Below, piece by piece: positions 7,779 to 15,264 of a DNA stretch of 32,525 bases (position 1 is its first letter; each line of letters starts with the position of its first letter). The stretch covers positions 1,382,206 through 1,414,730 of the forward strand of contig CP070755.1 of the NCBI GenBank assembly GCA_020348885.1. Direction: 5' to 3'. The stretch is from Candidatus Coatesiibacteriota bacterium (GTDB lineage: Bacteria > RBG-13-66-14 > B26-G2 > WVWN01 > G020348885). The notes under the pieces are model-generated. The model searched no databases. It saw nothing but the letters and a program-made list of their open reading frames with translations, and had not been told where the DNA came from. The translations under genes were made by a program, and so were the position numbers.

Positions 7779-7816
7779 AATCGCTCCTTTATACAACCGC
7801 CCCCAAAAGGGACGCG

Positions 7817-8326
7817 TTACGACCATACTATCGCTACCTTCTCGGGGTCCATCGGGTCCACCTTTACGGCTATCTCGGCACCCGGCTGGACCTGAGGAAC
7901 CTCGGCCCTCGGAACAATAGTATCGAAACTGACGACGTACGGGTCCGAGTACTCGTCGTGAATCTCAAGCGTCAGATTCAGGTACGGCTGGTCGTTGATT
8001 GTTACGGTCGCCCCAAGGCTACTCTCGCTTATTCGCTTAACTACGGCTTTCGCGGGGCGCCCCGTCGCCAGTACCCTTCTCGTCTCTCGCGTCGCCCGGC
8101 GCAACGGCGCCGACGCGCCGAAAAACATCCCGAAGAAAATGAACCCGCCGACAACGAAAGGTAGCAGCAATAGAGCTATCGTGATTATAACCGGCCCCGA
8201 ACTTGTGTCGAGCCACTCGTACGCAGGCGGGCCCAGAACCGCGGGAACCCAAAAGGGAACGAATATCCAGCATATTAACGGCGCGACAGATATAACCATC
8301 AACAGGGCTATCGTTTTAGTTTTCAT
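7817..8326 (-). CDS. Two-TM membrane protein, paralog 1 of a tandem triplet
   Basis: 169 residues. Membrane segments at about 6-26 (IALLMVISVAPLICWIFVPF) and 45-70. The shared domain reads RVLATGRPAKAVVKRISESS, NDQPYLNLTLEI, SFDTIVPRAEVPQVQPG and VKVDPMDPEKVAIVW. It ends there, without the DGSVTVA tail of the other two. No strong ribosome site lies before the ATG. It starts 37 bases after the DUF3795 gene and is probably in the same transcript. A possible fragment of a fourth copy, matching its N-terminus MKTKTIALL, lies at 10700-10730. Function unknown. Confidence 0.8.
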   Translation of the reverse strand: MKTKTIALLMVISVAPLICWIFVPFWVPAVLGPPAYEWLDTSSGPVIITIALLLLPFVVGGFIFFGMFFGASAPLRRATRETRRVLATGRPAKAVVKRISESSLGATVTINDQPYLNLTLEIHDEYSDPYVVSFDTIVPRAEVPQVQPGAEIAVKVDPMDPEKVAIVWS

Positions 8327-8363
8327 TCCAGAATTAACCCCCAGCGTTTTTACAGACCATTCA

Positions 8364-8813
8364 TCAACCCGCTTCGCCGAAACCCGGCGGTAGCTTACCG
8401 CTTTCGACGAGTAACCTCAACAGGTTCGGCATACTCTCGAACTGGCGCATACACAGGTTGTACTCTTCGTCGGTTATCGAAGCGGTCTTCGGGTAGCAGT
8501 AAATTAACATACCCTCCCGGGTCGCCGTCAACGGTTTCAGATTTTCGCACGGGAACTCGTCGCAGTACACGCAGTTCTCGACGCCCTTCTCGAGAGCGCA
8601 CGGCCGCACCTTGCACTCTTTATCGGCGAGCCTGCCGTCGGCGCGGCAACCATCACACCTGACGTTCTCGGCCGTATAGTTCTCGTGGCCGAAGAACTTC
8701 CGCCAGCCGTCCACCAATTTCTGCCTTACCTCCGAATCGTCGGATCGTGCAGCGCAAAGATGGCAGTTGTATCCGCAGTAACCAAGCATCTCGTCCATAT
8801 CGTGCGCTCCCAT
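8364..8813 (-). CDS. DUF3795 cysteine-rich protein
   Basis: 149 residues. The N-terminus GYCGYNCHLCAAR and a downstream Cys-rich stretch (RCDGCRADGR, ECKVRPCALEKG, NCVYCDEFPC) follow the DUF3795 pattern. The paired cysteines suggest metal binding, probably zinc. The biochemical role of the family is not known. Two starts are possible: ATG at 8813, or ATG at 8798, which has GGGAG 8 bases upstream and begins MDEMLGYCGYNC. The shorter form may be the real one. It is the first gene of the run that continues into the membrane paralog triplet. No signal peptide, so cytosolic. Confidence 0.85.
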   Translation of the reverse strand: MGAHDMDEMLGYCGYNCHLCAARSDDSEVRQKLVDGWRKFFGHENYTAENVRCDGCRADGRLADKECKVRPCALEKGVENCVYCDEFPCENLKPLTATREGMLIYCYPKTASITDEEYNLCMRQFESMPNLLRLLVESGKLPPGFGEAG

Positions 8814-9041
8814 TTAACTGGTCTCTTACCCGGCTTTTATAAAAGTATACGTTTTTTCGCCTTTCCCGGATAACGTAAAAAGCCCGCCGCAGGTTACGCC
8901 GGCAATTATTTCGTCCTCTTTCATGTGGTGGTCACTACAAGGTAGAGCGGCGCCCGGTTTCAACACTCGGCGGAATTCCGAGAAAACCTAACCTGCCTTC
9001 TCTTTTAAAATAAACAATACAAGGGGCTTATTCGTCAATCC

Positions 9042-10502
9042 TCATTCGCCGTTCGTCCCTTCCAGCTCGGCCAAACCCTCCCGGGCATAGTCCAGAGACC
9101 CGTCGAAGTCAAACCCCGACTCGAGAACTGCCTCGAACTCGGCGCGGGCTTCGTCGGTCCGCCCGGTTTCCGCGTAACAGCTACCGAGGAAGTTGCGCGC
9201 CCAAACGTCGAGGACGGGTTTTATACCGCCGCCTTTACCCAGCAGACAGTTATTAAAAGCCTTTACGGCCTCGTCGAGTTTACCCTGTTCCAGATAAGCC
9301 TGCCCCAGGTTCAACCAAGCCATCGCGTCCTCGGGCGCGGCCTCGGTCTTCTTCAGGAACCCGGCCTCGGCTTCTTCGTAACGGCCGATTTGCAAATACC
9401 CGACGGCCATCTCTACCGACGCCCTTTCGCGGGCTGTTTCGAGGTCGTCACAACCGTCGCCGAACGTGTAGAACTCCGCTACAACCGGCTGTCCCGATAG
9501 CCCGTCCCACTCGAACGCCGGCGGGTGGGCGAACAGGCCGCCCGGCTGCAGGAATCTGAAATCCCGCTCCAACCCGAGGTCAGTGTGCTCGACCTTAATA
9601 TTGTTCCCGACCGAGACGATGAGCCGATTGGGGTATAGATTGCCGAACAGGTAGTCGCGGTTTTTTTCCGGGATACCCTTCTTTTCCATAAAATCCCGAA
9701 TCCGTTCCTCGTCCGGGAAATTCGGGTTGTTACCTTCTACGAGATCCCCGGCGGACGCGTCAACCGGTATCCAACCGTACGGCGGTACGTAGAACTCCGC
9801 CCACTGGTGCCCGGCCCTGTCAAACCAAACGCAGGTCACGGTCCGCGCCGGAATCCCCTGAGCGCGGCATAATGCACAGAAAACGACGCTGTATTCCCCG
9901 CAGTCACCCTTCAATCGTGTAAACGAATTGGCGGCGCCCCGCAGGCCCAAGTCAGGGTATTCGTACGACATGTTGTCGACGACCCAATCGAATATCAAAC
10001 CAGCTTTAATATACGGGTTCGTCTCGTCGCCCACTATCTCTTTGGACTTGGCGACTATCGCGTCGGTTAAGTCGATCCAATGCTCCGACCTGGTGTACCG
10101 CGTATACTCCTCGGACTCTTTGTCATATGGTTCGACTGCGGCGGGGTCCACGTCTACGTTCACCTCATAGACGGTATAATCGAAATCGTAATAGAACAAT
10201 AATCCGTCGTTCCCGCCGAAATCGGTAACGCGCCAGAAGATTATCCGATTTCCGCTCAGGCCGTCTTCCACAACTTCGTAAGGCTCGGGGTATATCTCGC
10301 CAATCTCGACGTCCTGCCCCCTATGGTTTACCGGCTGAGCGACCCAGAGCCGGAGTTCGTCGTCATCGCTTTCTGCGGATATGTTTTTGACGAAAAACCA
10401 GAACCTCCCCTCGCCTGTTTCTCCGTCACCCTCCTCCGCAGCGACCGGGAACGTCGCCGAAAGGAACATCGCCGTTAACCCCAAAACCGATAAACGGTTC
10501 AC
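9042..10502 (-). CDS. Secreted transglutaminase-like protein with TPR repeats
   Basis: 486 residues. A signal peptide covers about residues 1-22 (ending FPVAAEE). A transglutaminase-like core lies at about 165-255 with an intact triad: Cys201 (KGDCGEYSV), His232 (AGHQWAEFYV) and Asp248 (WIPVDAS). Before it is a beta-rich region of the type that precedes bacterial transglutaminase-like domains. TPR repeats follow (about 365-480), with AMAWLNLGQAYLEQGKLDEA as the clearest unit. Such proteins are usually cysteine proteases or peptide-modifying enzymes in the periplasm; the substrate is unknown. The GTG start is set by GGAGGAG 7 bases upstream. Flanking regions are intergenic, so it is probably transcribed alone. 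Confidence 0.85.
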   Translation of the reverse strand: MNRLSVLGLTAMFLSATFPVAAEEGDGETGEGRFWFFVKNISAESDDDELRLWVAQPVNHRGQDVEIGEIYPEPYEVVEDGLSGNRIIFWRVTDFGGNDGLLFYYDFDYTVYEVNVDVDPAAVEPYDKESEEYTRYTRSEHWIDLTDAIVAKSKEIVGDETNPYIKAGLIFDWVVDNMSYEYPDLGLRGAANSFTRLKGDCGEYSVVFCALCRAQGIPARTVTCVWFDRAGHQWAEFYVPPYGWIPVDASAGDLVEGNNPNFPDEERIRDFMEKKGIPEKNRDYLFGNLYPNRLIVSVGNNIKVEHTDLGLERDFRFLQPGGLFAHPPAFEWDGLSGQPVVAEFYTFGDGCDDLETARERASVEMAVGYLQIGRYEEAEAGFLKKTEAAPEDAMAWLNLGQAYLEQGKLDEAVKAFNNCLLGKGGGIKPVLDVWARNFLGSCYAETGRTDEARAEFEAVLESGFDFDGSLDYAREGLAELEGTNGE

Positions 10503-10582
10503 CTTTTACTCCTCCCGTCGCATATAACAATACTTACGCCGATAAGTTTCCCGCGCCAATATATCGACTATCAAACGTAAGG

Positions 10583-10686
10583 CTACAACCGCTCCATCTC
10601 GCCCCATAAATCCACGCCCCGGGCCCAGTCAGTTAGCCACTGTTCGAAAGACGCCTTGTGAGGGACAAGCTGACCGGGCCGCAGCG
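10583..10686 (-). pseudogene. 3' fragment of a second SUKH (SMI1/KNR4) gene
   Basis: Over 10591-10672, 75 of 82 bases match 12018-12099, the 3' end of the SUKH gene at 12007-12651; weaker similarity continues to about 10686. In frame it still encodes LVPHKASFEQWLTDWA and GVDLWGEMERL before a TAG (10585-10583). The upstream coding part is gone, so this is the tail of a duplicated and mostly deleted gene. Confidence 0.85.
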
Positions 10687-10699
10687 ACAAAAGGCAAAC

Positions 10700-10730
10700 G
10701 TAACGGAGCTATAGTTTTCGTTTTTATCAT
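10700..10730 (-). pseudogene. Possible 5' fragment of a fourth membrane-paralog gene
   Basis: From an ATG at 10730 the minus strand reads M-I-K-T-K-T-I-A-P-L. The intact paralog at 8326 begins M-K-T-K-T-I-A-L-L. Over the best 24 bases about 19 match. It sits directly before the SUKH fragment and in a different frame from it, as if a deletion had joined the start of one gene to the end of another. The match is short, so chance cannot be excluded. Confidence 0.4.
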
Positions 10731-10797
10731 TGCCGCCCCAGTATACGTATCCGCGCGGCGGCGTCAAGAGGGAAAAGGGGAAACTATACTAATACAA

Positions 10798-10831
10798 TCT
10801 AAAAAGAATCCAGCCGGGGTTGGCCCCCGGC
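10798..10831 (-). terminator. Terminator downstream of the CARDB lipoprotein gene
   Basis: GCCGGGG (10813-10819) pairs with CCCCGGC (10825-10831). On the minus strand the stem is followed by CTGGATTCTTTTT. It lies about 55 bases past the stop at 10885. Confidence 0.65.
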
Positions 10832-10884
10832 CGATTCGGTCCAGGCAACATCGGTTATTGCCTTTCGTTATCTACGGAAGTAAA

Positions 10885-11796
10885 TCACGGAGATAACGCG
10901 TACTCGGTACTATTGTTATTCTCGTTGGACTCGTCCACCATGCTTTTCGGGTCGACGAGTACTGAAATGCTTTTAACGTTGGCTAAATACGCGTTATTCG
11001 CGGTAGCCAAAGGCCCGAAATCGAACGGCCCAAGTTCGACGGTCTCGCCAGCGGATAAACCGTCTAGGTGCTCAGTTAGCTGGGGCCGGTCCATAGGCGA
11101 TACGGGGTCTTCTTCGGGGTTGATATAGACCATGAACTCGCCGGCGTCCGCCGTACCGATGTTATTAACCGTGACCTTTTTTACGACCTTTTCCTCGCTA
11201 TCCCAAACGACGTCGGCCTCGCCCAACGGGTCGGGCACGAGGTCCGGCATCGCCGCCTCAGATCCGGGACCGCCGGCACGGAAGTAAGTCATCGAAGGGT
11301 CCGGACGGCCGACGAAGCATATATGCGTAAAGCCGTACTTCTTGATAATCGAGTAAGCCAGGTCGGCTTCGTCTTTCTTGTCCCCGAAGTCCAGTATCCA
11401 GTTGTCGCCTTCCACTATTTTCCAACTACCTTCTATCTCTTTTACTTCGATTTTATCGGGGTCGAAGGGGATACAATCTTCGGCTTCATAAGGTCCGGTC
11501 GGCGCTTTTCCGTTGACCAAATAATAAACCATCGACGGGTCCGGGCGGCCCACGAAACAATGGCTCGTTATTCCGTAATACTTTATAATATCGTAAGCGG
11601 CGTAGGCTTCTTCTTTATTAGACCCGAAGTCCATGATCAAATGGTCGCCTTCAACTATCTTCCAACTCCCTTCGACCTCCTTTACCTCGATTTTACCGGG
11701 GTCAAAGGATACACAGTCTTCTTCGCCATCGCAACCGACGAGGACTACCGCCCCGAGCGCTAAACACGCGACGATTATCGGAGTTAGTACCTTCAT
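10885..11796 (-). CDS. Lipoprotein with two tandem repeats and a C-terminal CARDB domain
   Basis: 303 residues. The signal ends in a lipobox (LVGC, Cys22), so it is lipid-anchored in the envelope. Two copies of a unit of about 75 residues follow (26-98 and 106-172), each with EDC, FDP-x-KIEVKE, EGSWKIVEGD, DFG, AY-x-IIK-x-YG and CFVGRPDPSM. I recall this WKIV...CFVGRPDPSM unit from other secreted bacterial proteins, without a known function. The C-terminal part (about 180-303) fits a CARDB cell-adhesion-like domain: VNNIGTADAGEF and the ending VDESNENNNS. A strong ribosome site (AAGGAGG) and a near-consensus promoter lie upstream, with a terminator after it, so it is a single-gene unit. Possible adhesion or surface-binding role (inference). 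Confidence 0.8.
   Translation of the reverse strand: MKVLTPIIVACLALGAVVLVGCDGEEDCVSFDPGKIEVKEVEGSWKIVEGDHLIMDFGSNKEEAYAAYDIIKYYGITSHCFVGRPDPSMVYYLVNGKAPTGPYEAEDCIPFDPDKIEVKEIEGSWKIVEGDNWILDFGDKKDEADLAYSIIKKYGFTHICFVGRPDPSMTYFRAGGPGSEAAMPDLVPDPLGEADVVWDSEEKVVKKVTVNNIGTADAGEFMVYINPEEDPVSPMDRPQLTEHLDGLSAGETVELGPFDFGPLATANNAYLANVKSISVLVDPKSMVDESNENNNSTEYALSP
11281..11721 (-). repeat. Internal duplication inside the lipoprotein gene
   Basis: Two coding copies (11721-11503 and 11481-11281) encode the WKIVEGD...CFVGRPDPSM unit. They are similar at the DNA level as well as the protein level, for example both contain gtcgccttc(c/a)acta followed by a tttccaact block, so the duplication is fairly recent. 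Confidence 0.75.
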
Positions 11797-11859
11797 CTTG
11801 CTCCTCCTTTTTCCGAATTAATACCAAAAACTTTATATAATTATACCGCATCTGTCGTC

Positions 11860-11888
11860 TATATACCATATATACAGATACATGTCAA
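11860..11888 (-). promoter_or_regulatory. Near-consensus promoter of the CARDB lipoprotein gene
   Basis: On the minus strand: TTGACA (11888-11883), exactly 17 bases, TATATA (11865-11860). Transcription would start near 11853, about 57 bases before the ATG. A second TATAAT (11845-11840) lies closer but lacks a matching -35. Confidence 0.7.
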
Positions 11889-11910
11889 GTTCTTTTTACT
11901 GGTTTCTACT

Positions 11911-11939
11911 AAAAGAGACAACACCTATTCTAGGTGTTG
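11911..11939 (-). terminator. Inverted repeat, probable terminator of the SUKH gene
   Basis: A perfect 9-bp stem, CAACACCTA (11919-11927) with TAGGTGTTG (11931-11939), loop of 3. On the minus strand it is followed by TCTCTTTTAG. It is about 70 bases past the SUKH stop, with the repeat array in between. The stem is only moderately GC-rich, so efficiency is uncertain. Confidence 0.5.
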
Positions 11940-11958
11940 ATTTACGCTGTATTATTTT

Positions 11959-12003
11959 GAATCGATTGAATCGATTGTATTGTGGGTTTCGATTGATTTC
12001 GGT
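11959..12003. repeat. Degenerate array of the GTTTCGATT nonamer family
   Basis: Five units keep the 9-bp period: GAATCGATT, GAATCGATT, GTATTGTGG, GTTTCGATT, GATTTCGGT. One is identical to the unit at 1761-1814. The array ends 3 bases from the stop codon of the SUKH gene. Confidence 0.6.
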
Positions 12004-12006
12004 TGT

Positions 12007-12651
12007 TTACCCCAATCGCTCCATCTCGCCCCACAAATCAACGCCCTGCGCCCAATCGGTTAGCCACTGTTCGAATGACGCCTTGTGAGGGACAAGCTGC
12101 GCGGGCGGCGGTGCCGGCGCGTCCGGGTCCGGTTCCAGCCCCAGATCTTCGGGCCCGTCGATTTCGATAACCTGTCCGTCCGCCGTCTCCAGCGTTATCT
12201 CGAGGCCCTCGTAACCAAGCGCGTGTTCTCCCCCGCCGCCGTAAACGAGAACCGGCGCTTCCGGCTTCGCGCAGTCCAGACACGAATAAATGTCGCAACC
12301 CCACGTACAGACCGGTAGCGTCTTCTCCGGCCACTCGGGCATACCGCCGGGCGGGTTCTCCCGGTAACCGGTGTAGAGCGATAGCACGTCGCCGCCGATA
12401 TAGCCGTCGTAACCGCCGGTTATTCCCATTAAACCGTAACCCGGGCCGAAGCCGCCGTTGCCTACTTCGATATATATACGCTTTAGCAGCAGCGGCAACT
12501 CGAAGCCCAGTCGCTCTTCGGCTTTTCCTATATCGTCGGCCGTAGCCGGCGGATATATCTTCGGCGCGGGCGAAAGCCCCTGGGCCACGTCGTGTATAGT
12601 GCCGGGGTTGGCCGCGCGGGCGCGGACTAGTTCAACGATATCGTCGGTCAT
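12007..12651 (-). CDS. SUKH superfamily (SMI1/KNR4) protein
   Basis: 214 residues, no signal peptide. The segment I-Y-P-P-A-T-A-D-D-I-G-K-A-E-E-R-L-G-F-E-L-P (about 32-53), followed by LLKRIYIEVGNGGFGPGYGLMGI, is the classic SMI1/KNR4 fold entry: an E-x-x-L-G-x-x-L-P helix, then the aromatic-rich GNGGFGPGYG turn. SUKH proteins often serve as immunity proteins against polymorphic toxins, though many act elsewhere; no toxin gene is seen next to it. A Pro-rich linker (about 173-184) separates the domain from a C-terminal helix (SFEQWLTDWAQG). The tail of a second copy survives at 10583-10686. The gene is flanked by repeats and hairpins. Confidence 0.85.
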   Translation of the reverse strand: MTDDIVELVRARAANPGTIHDVAQGLSPAPKIYPPATADDIGKAEERLGFELPLLLKRIYIEVGNGGFGPGYGLMGITGGYDGYIGGDVLSLYTGYRENPPGGMPEWPEKTLPVCTWGCDIYSCLDCAKPEAPVLVYGGGGEHALGYEGLEITLETADGQVIEIDGPEDLGLEPDPDAPAPPPAQLVPHKASFEQWLTDWAQGVDLWGEMERLG

Positions 12652-12715
12652 AATACCCCTCTTTCGTTTATATAACGGTTATTAACCTCCATATCCAAAC
12701 GAGGTCTATAATAAC

Positions 12716-12747
12716 AAAAACGGACCGCGTAGCAACTACGAACGCGG
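12716..12747 (-). terminator. Second hairpin of a possible tandem terminator
   Basis: CCGCGT (12724-12729) pairs with ACGCGG (12742-12747), with a nested CGTAG/CTACG. On the minus strand TCCGTTTTTGTT follows. It lies about 20 bases beyond the better terminator at 12763-12785, upstream of the SUKH gene. Confidence 0.4.
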
Positions 12748-12762
12748 GTTATTTTACAATTG

Positions 12763-12785
12763 AAAAGGCGGGGTTGCCCCCGCCT
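12763..12785 (-). terminator. Terminator downstream of the DNRLRE gene
   Basis: Perfect 8-bp GC-rich stem AGGCGGGG (12766-12773) with CCCCGCCT (12778-12785), loop TTGC. On the minus strand TTTTCAATTG follows. It is about 30 bases past the stop at 12816. Confidence 0.8.
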
Positions 12786-12815
12786 ACCGGATAAACCTAC
12801 CGTTACTCAAGGCAT

Positions 12816-13415
12816 TTATCGGAACGCCGCCTTCAACGCGCCGAGACTGACCGGCGAAACCGCGTTCCCCTCGCATAAGTGCAGTTTCGGTTCGAAACCC
12901 GGTTTATAGGGCGTAATTTCCGACGGTAGGAACACGCCGACGGCGTCGTAACTCCCCGCTTGTTTAATCAAAACGCCGTGGTTCGCCGTATCCTGCCAGT
13001 AATACAGTGCGTCGACTATATCCGCTTCCATCCACGTCGTATCCGATACGGGCCCGAAAGTTACCGTCGCGACCGGCGTCGATTGAAAAGACGGCTGGTT
13101 AAACCATCGTACCGTACCCGGGCTCCAGTCCTCGGTTATTATATGGATACCGTAGTCGGCCTCTATCTCGGCATACTCGCACGTAAGATAGAGAACCGCG
13201 TCTTCGTATATACCTATGTTCTCTATCTCAAACTTTATAAGTCCCCGGTGCTTGTCGTAGTAGCCGATATCGAAAGCTATCTCATCGCCGTAATTCTCGT
13301 ACGGTTCGACGGACGAAATCATTGCGTCCAGGCCTTCGCCGGCTTGCGGTTGGAGCCATGTATCGCCGACGCAAACTACGGGTATTAACATCATGCAGAG
13401 GATTATCTTTAGCAT
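12816..13415 (-). CDS. Secreted DNRLRE-domain protein
   Basis: 199 residues. Signal peptide at about 1-17 (LKIILCMMLIPVVCVGD). The mature protein starts with LQPQAGEGLDAMISSVEPY-x-NYGD, the typical opening of a DNRLRE beta-sandwich domain, and continues with RGLIKFEI, VLYLTCEY and a W-x-PGTVRWFNQPSF block, also typical. The family occurs in cell-surface and secreted proteins, often as an accessory or binding domain. AGGAG lies 7 bases before the ATG. It starts 50 bases after the M14 peptidase gene on the same strand and may be cotranscribed. It has no T9SS sorting domain of its own. Role unknown; structural or binding is likely. Confidence 0.8.
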   Translation of the reverse strand: MLKIILCMMLIPVVCVGDTWLQPQAGEGLDAMISSVEPYENYGDEIAFDIGYYDKHRGLIKFEIENIGIYEDAVLYLTCEYAEIEADYGIHIITEDWSPGTVRWFNQPSFQSTPVATVTFGPVSDTTWMEADIVDALYYWQDTANHGVLIKQAGSYDAVGVFLPSEITPYKPGFEPKLHLCEGNAVSPVSLGALKAAFR

Positions 13416-13465
13416 ATGATTCTCCTGATATATACGCTTATACGCGATATATAACGGTCTTATCG

Positions 13466-15151
13466 TTACTTGCTCACGACCATTTTCCGTACGGCCGTTT
13501 CGCCCACGCCCGCGAGCCGGTACAAGTAAATACCGGGGCTGAGTAGCGAAACGTCATATGCGATACTGTTCTCCCCAGCTCCGCTTTCGCCGTCGAATAC
13601 GGTCGCGACCCGGCGGCCGGCCAAATCGTATATCGAAAGCTCCGTACGCCCGGCTTCTGGTAACGTGAAACTGAACGTCGTCGTACCGGCGGCTGGGTTT
13701 GGAGCGTTTTGGGCAAGGGCGAACGGAACCGTCCCGGTTCGAGGAGATCCGTTCCCGCCGCGCGTAGGGTTCAACTCAACGTTTACGATAGTCGGGGTTC
13801 CCGCGTTCACGACTATCCCGTTGACGGTCTTGTCGTCGTATCCATCGGCCGATACGGTTATCGAGTACGTCCCGGGCATCACCGGCCAGTAATAGTCGCC
13901 CTTGGCCGGGTCCGTGAAAGCGAACCAATCGATTTTGGAGTTATTGCAATATACTTCCGCTTCCAGCGGCGCGTCCGTATCGGCGTCGGTAACTACCCCC
14001 TGGAACCCGTAGTCCAACGGCATCAAGAGGGTTTGGAGTTGCGCGTCGTCGTTCAACTGGCTGTAATAAATTATCTGGCTCGCCGGCGGCGTTTTCGTGT
14101 AGCTTATCTCTATCGTGTCGTCCAGGTCGCCGCGTTCGCCCATAGACCAGTCGTTGCAGTCGCCGTTCGTGGTGTACCAATCGCCGCCGTTGGTTATCGG
14201 GTAATCGCTGTCGTACTGGTAAAGATAGGATAGTTCCATTATGAAGTCGTGATTCGGCGGCGTAACGTAATCCGGCCAACCCATCGTCACGTAGTTCCAT
14301 ATATAGTTAATATACTCCGCCCCGGAGTGGTGGCTGTGGCTGATGACGAAGGTGTTTTCGTCCGATAGCGACATGTCCCGAATCGCGCAGGTCTCGGGTT
14401 GGGAGAACGGGTACGGGCTTCCGCCGGAACCGTTCCACATATATGAATAGTCCCGGTTAAGGTCCACGCCACTGACGTTGTAGCGCGTATTATAATGAAC
14501 GCCGTCTGGGTTCATTATCGGGACGACCCATAGTTCCGTCCCGTTCACGAGCCGCGTCCAATCGTTGTCCGGCGGGTTATCGTAATTATCGGCGAGTTCC
14601 TGCAAGAAGTAGAAGACGACCATATAGGATATCTTCTCGTCGCCGTGGTGCGCGCCGATTATACGGACCTCCGGCTCGACCTCCTCAATGCCCGGGTTGT
14701 CGGTTATCTTTATCGCCTTAATCGGGCGGCCTTCGACCGACGTCCCGACCGTATAAACCTTGGAAACTGTGGAGAGTGAATTATGGATATAATCAAGCGC
14801 GAGATTCGCTTCGGCCGGCGTATAGTAATGGTCGAAGTCGAGGGCGCGGGTCCCGTCGTATAGAGGCCCGTCGTACGCGCAGTTAGGGATTATCCGGTCC
14901 CGGCTGTCGGCCCAGAGTACCTCGTAAGTGAAACCGTCGGCCTCCAACTCCGGCAACCTGTCCGGTTCGATATAAACCTCGACGCCTTCGGAGGTAGGTT
15001 TTCGGCACGTATCGACGTCGTAACCGAGGTCCATAAGCCGGTCGATTTCCGCCCTGGACGTCGCTGGCACGAGTACGACGCTCGATATACGCGGCGCCGC
15101 AGCGGAAACCACCGTAGCTGTGATTAATATTAACATCGCTAGCTTCTTCAT
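13466..15151 (-). CDS. Secreted M14 zinc carboxypeptidase with T9SS type A sorting domain
   Basis: 561 residues from the ATG at 15151, behind AAGGTGG; a GTG at 15160 lies inside that ribosome site. Signal peptide at about 1-18. The M14 domain (about 105-365) has all key residues: His169 and Glu172 (HHGDE), the substrate-binding Asn232-Arg233 (VDLNRDY), a zinc His in SHSHHSG (about 274-275), and the catalytic Glu349 (TIEISYT). A carboxypeptidase-regulatory-like beta domain follows (about 372-455). The C-terminus (about 468-561) is a type IX secretion sorting domain: FALAQNAPNP, LSIYDLAGRRV, LLSPGIYLYRL, ending RKMVVSK. The product should cross the outer membrane through SprA, a homolog of which is at 28211. 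Confidence 0.92.
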   Translation of the reverse strand: MKKLAMLILITATVVSAAAPRISSVVLVPATSRAEIDRLMDLGYDVDTCRKPTSEGVEVYIEPDRLPELEADGFTYEVLWADSRDRIIPNCAYDGPLYDGTRALDFDHYYTPAEANLALDYIHNSLSTVSKVYTVGTSVEGRPIKAIKITDNPGIEEVEPEVRIIGAHHGDEKISYMVVFYFLQELADNYDNPPDNDWTRLVNGTELWVVPIMNPDGVHYNTRYNVSGVDLNRDYSYMWNGSGGSPYPFSQPETCAIRDMSLSDENTFVISHSHHSGAEYINYIWNYVTMGWPDYVTPPNHDFIMELSYLYQYDSDYPITNGGDWYTTNGDCNDWSMGERGDLDDTIEISYTKTPPASQIIYYSQLNDDAQLQTLLMPLDYGFQGVVTDADTDAPLEAEVYCNNSKIDWFAFTDPAKGDYYWPVMPGTYSITVSADGYDDKTVNGIVVNAGTPTIVNVELNPTRGGNGSPRTGTVPFALAQNAPNPAAGTTTFSFTLPEAGRTELSIYDLAGRRVATVFDGESGAGENSIAYDVSLLSPGIYLYRLAGVGETAVRKMVVSK

Positions 15152-15212
15152 AAATACCACCTTAAAGTAAAGAGTGTTTTCGGTTATCCTCGTTCTTTGA
15201 CGTTACAGTTCC

Positions 15213-15241
15213 CTTATACCATAAAGGGCTGTAGATTGCAA
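15213..15241 (-). promoter_or_regulatory. Promoter of the M14 peptidase gene
   Basis: On the minus strand: TTGCAA (15241-15236), 17 bases, TATAAG (15218-15213). It lies about 60 bases before the ATG at 15151 and just past the end of the upstream operon. Confidence 0.55.
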
Positions 15242-15264
15242 AAGATACTTGGGGTTACCCGGAG

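Noticed and set aside
8826-8924. A 32-codon minus-strand frame upstream of the DUF3795 gene
   Set aside because: No ribosome site, no recognisable motif, and it overlaps the likely promoter region (TATACT, TATAAA).
13709-14233. A 174-codon plus-strand open frame
   Set aside because: Antisense to the M14 peptidase with its complete active site; a by-product of codon composition.
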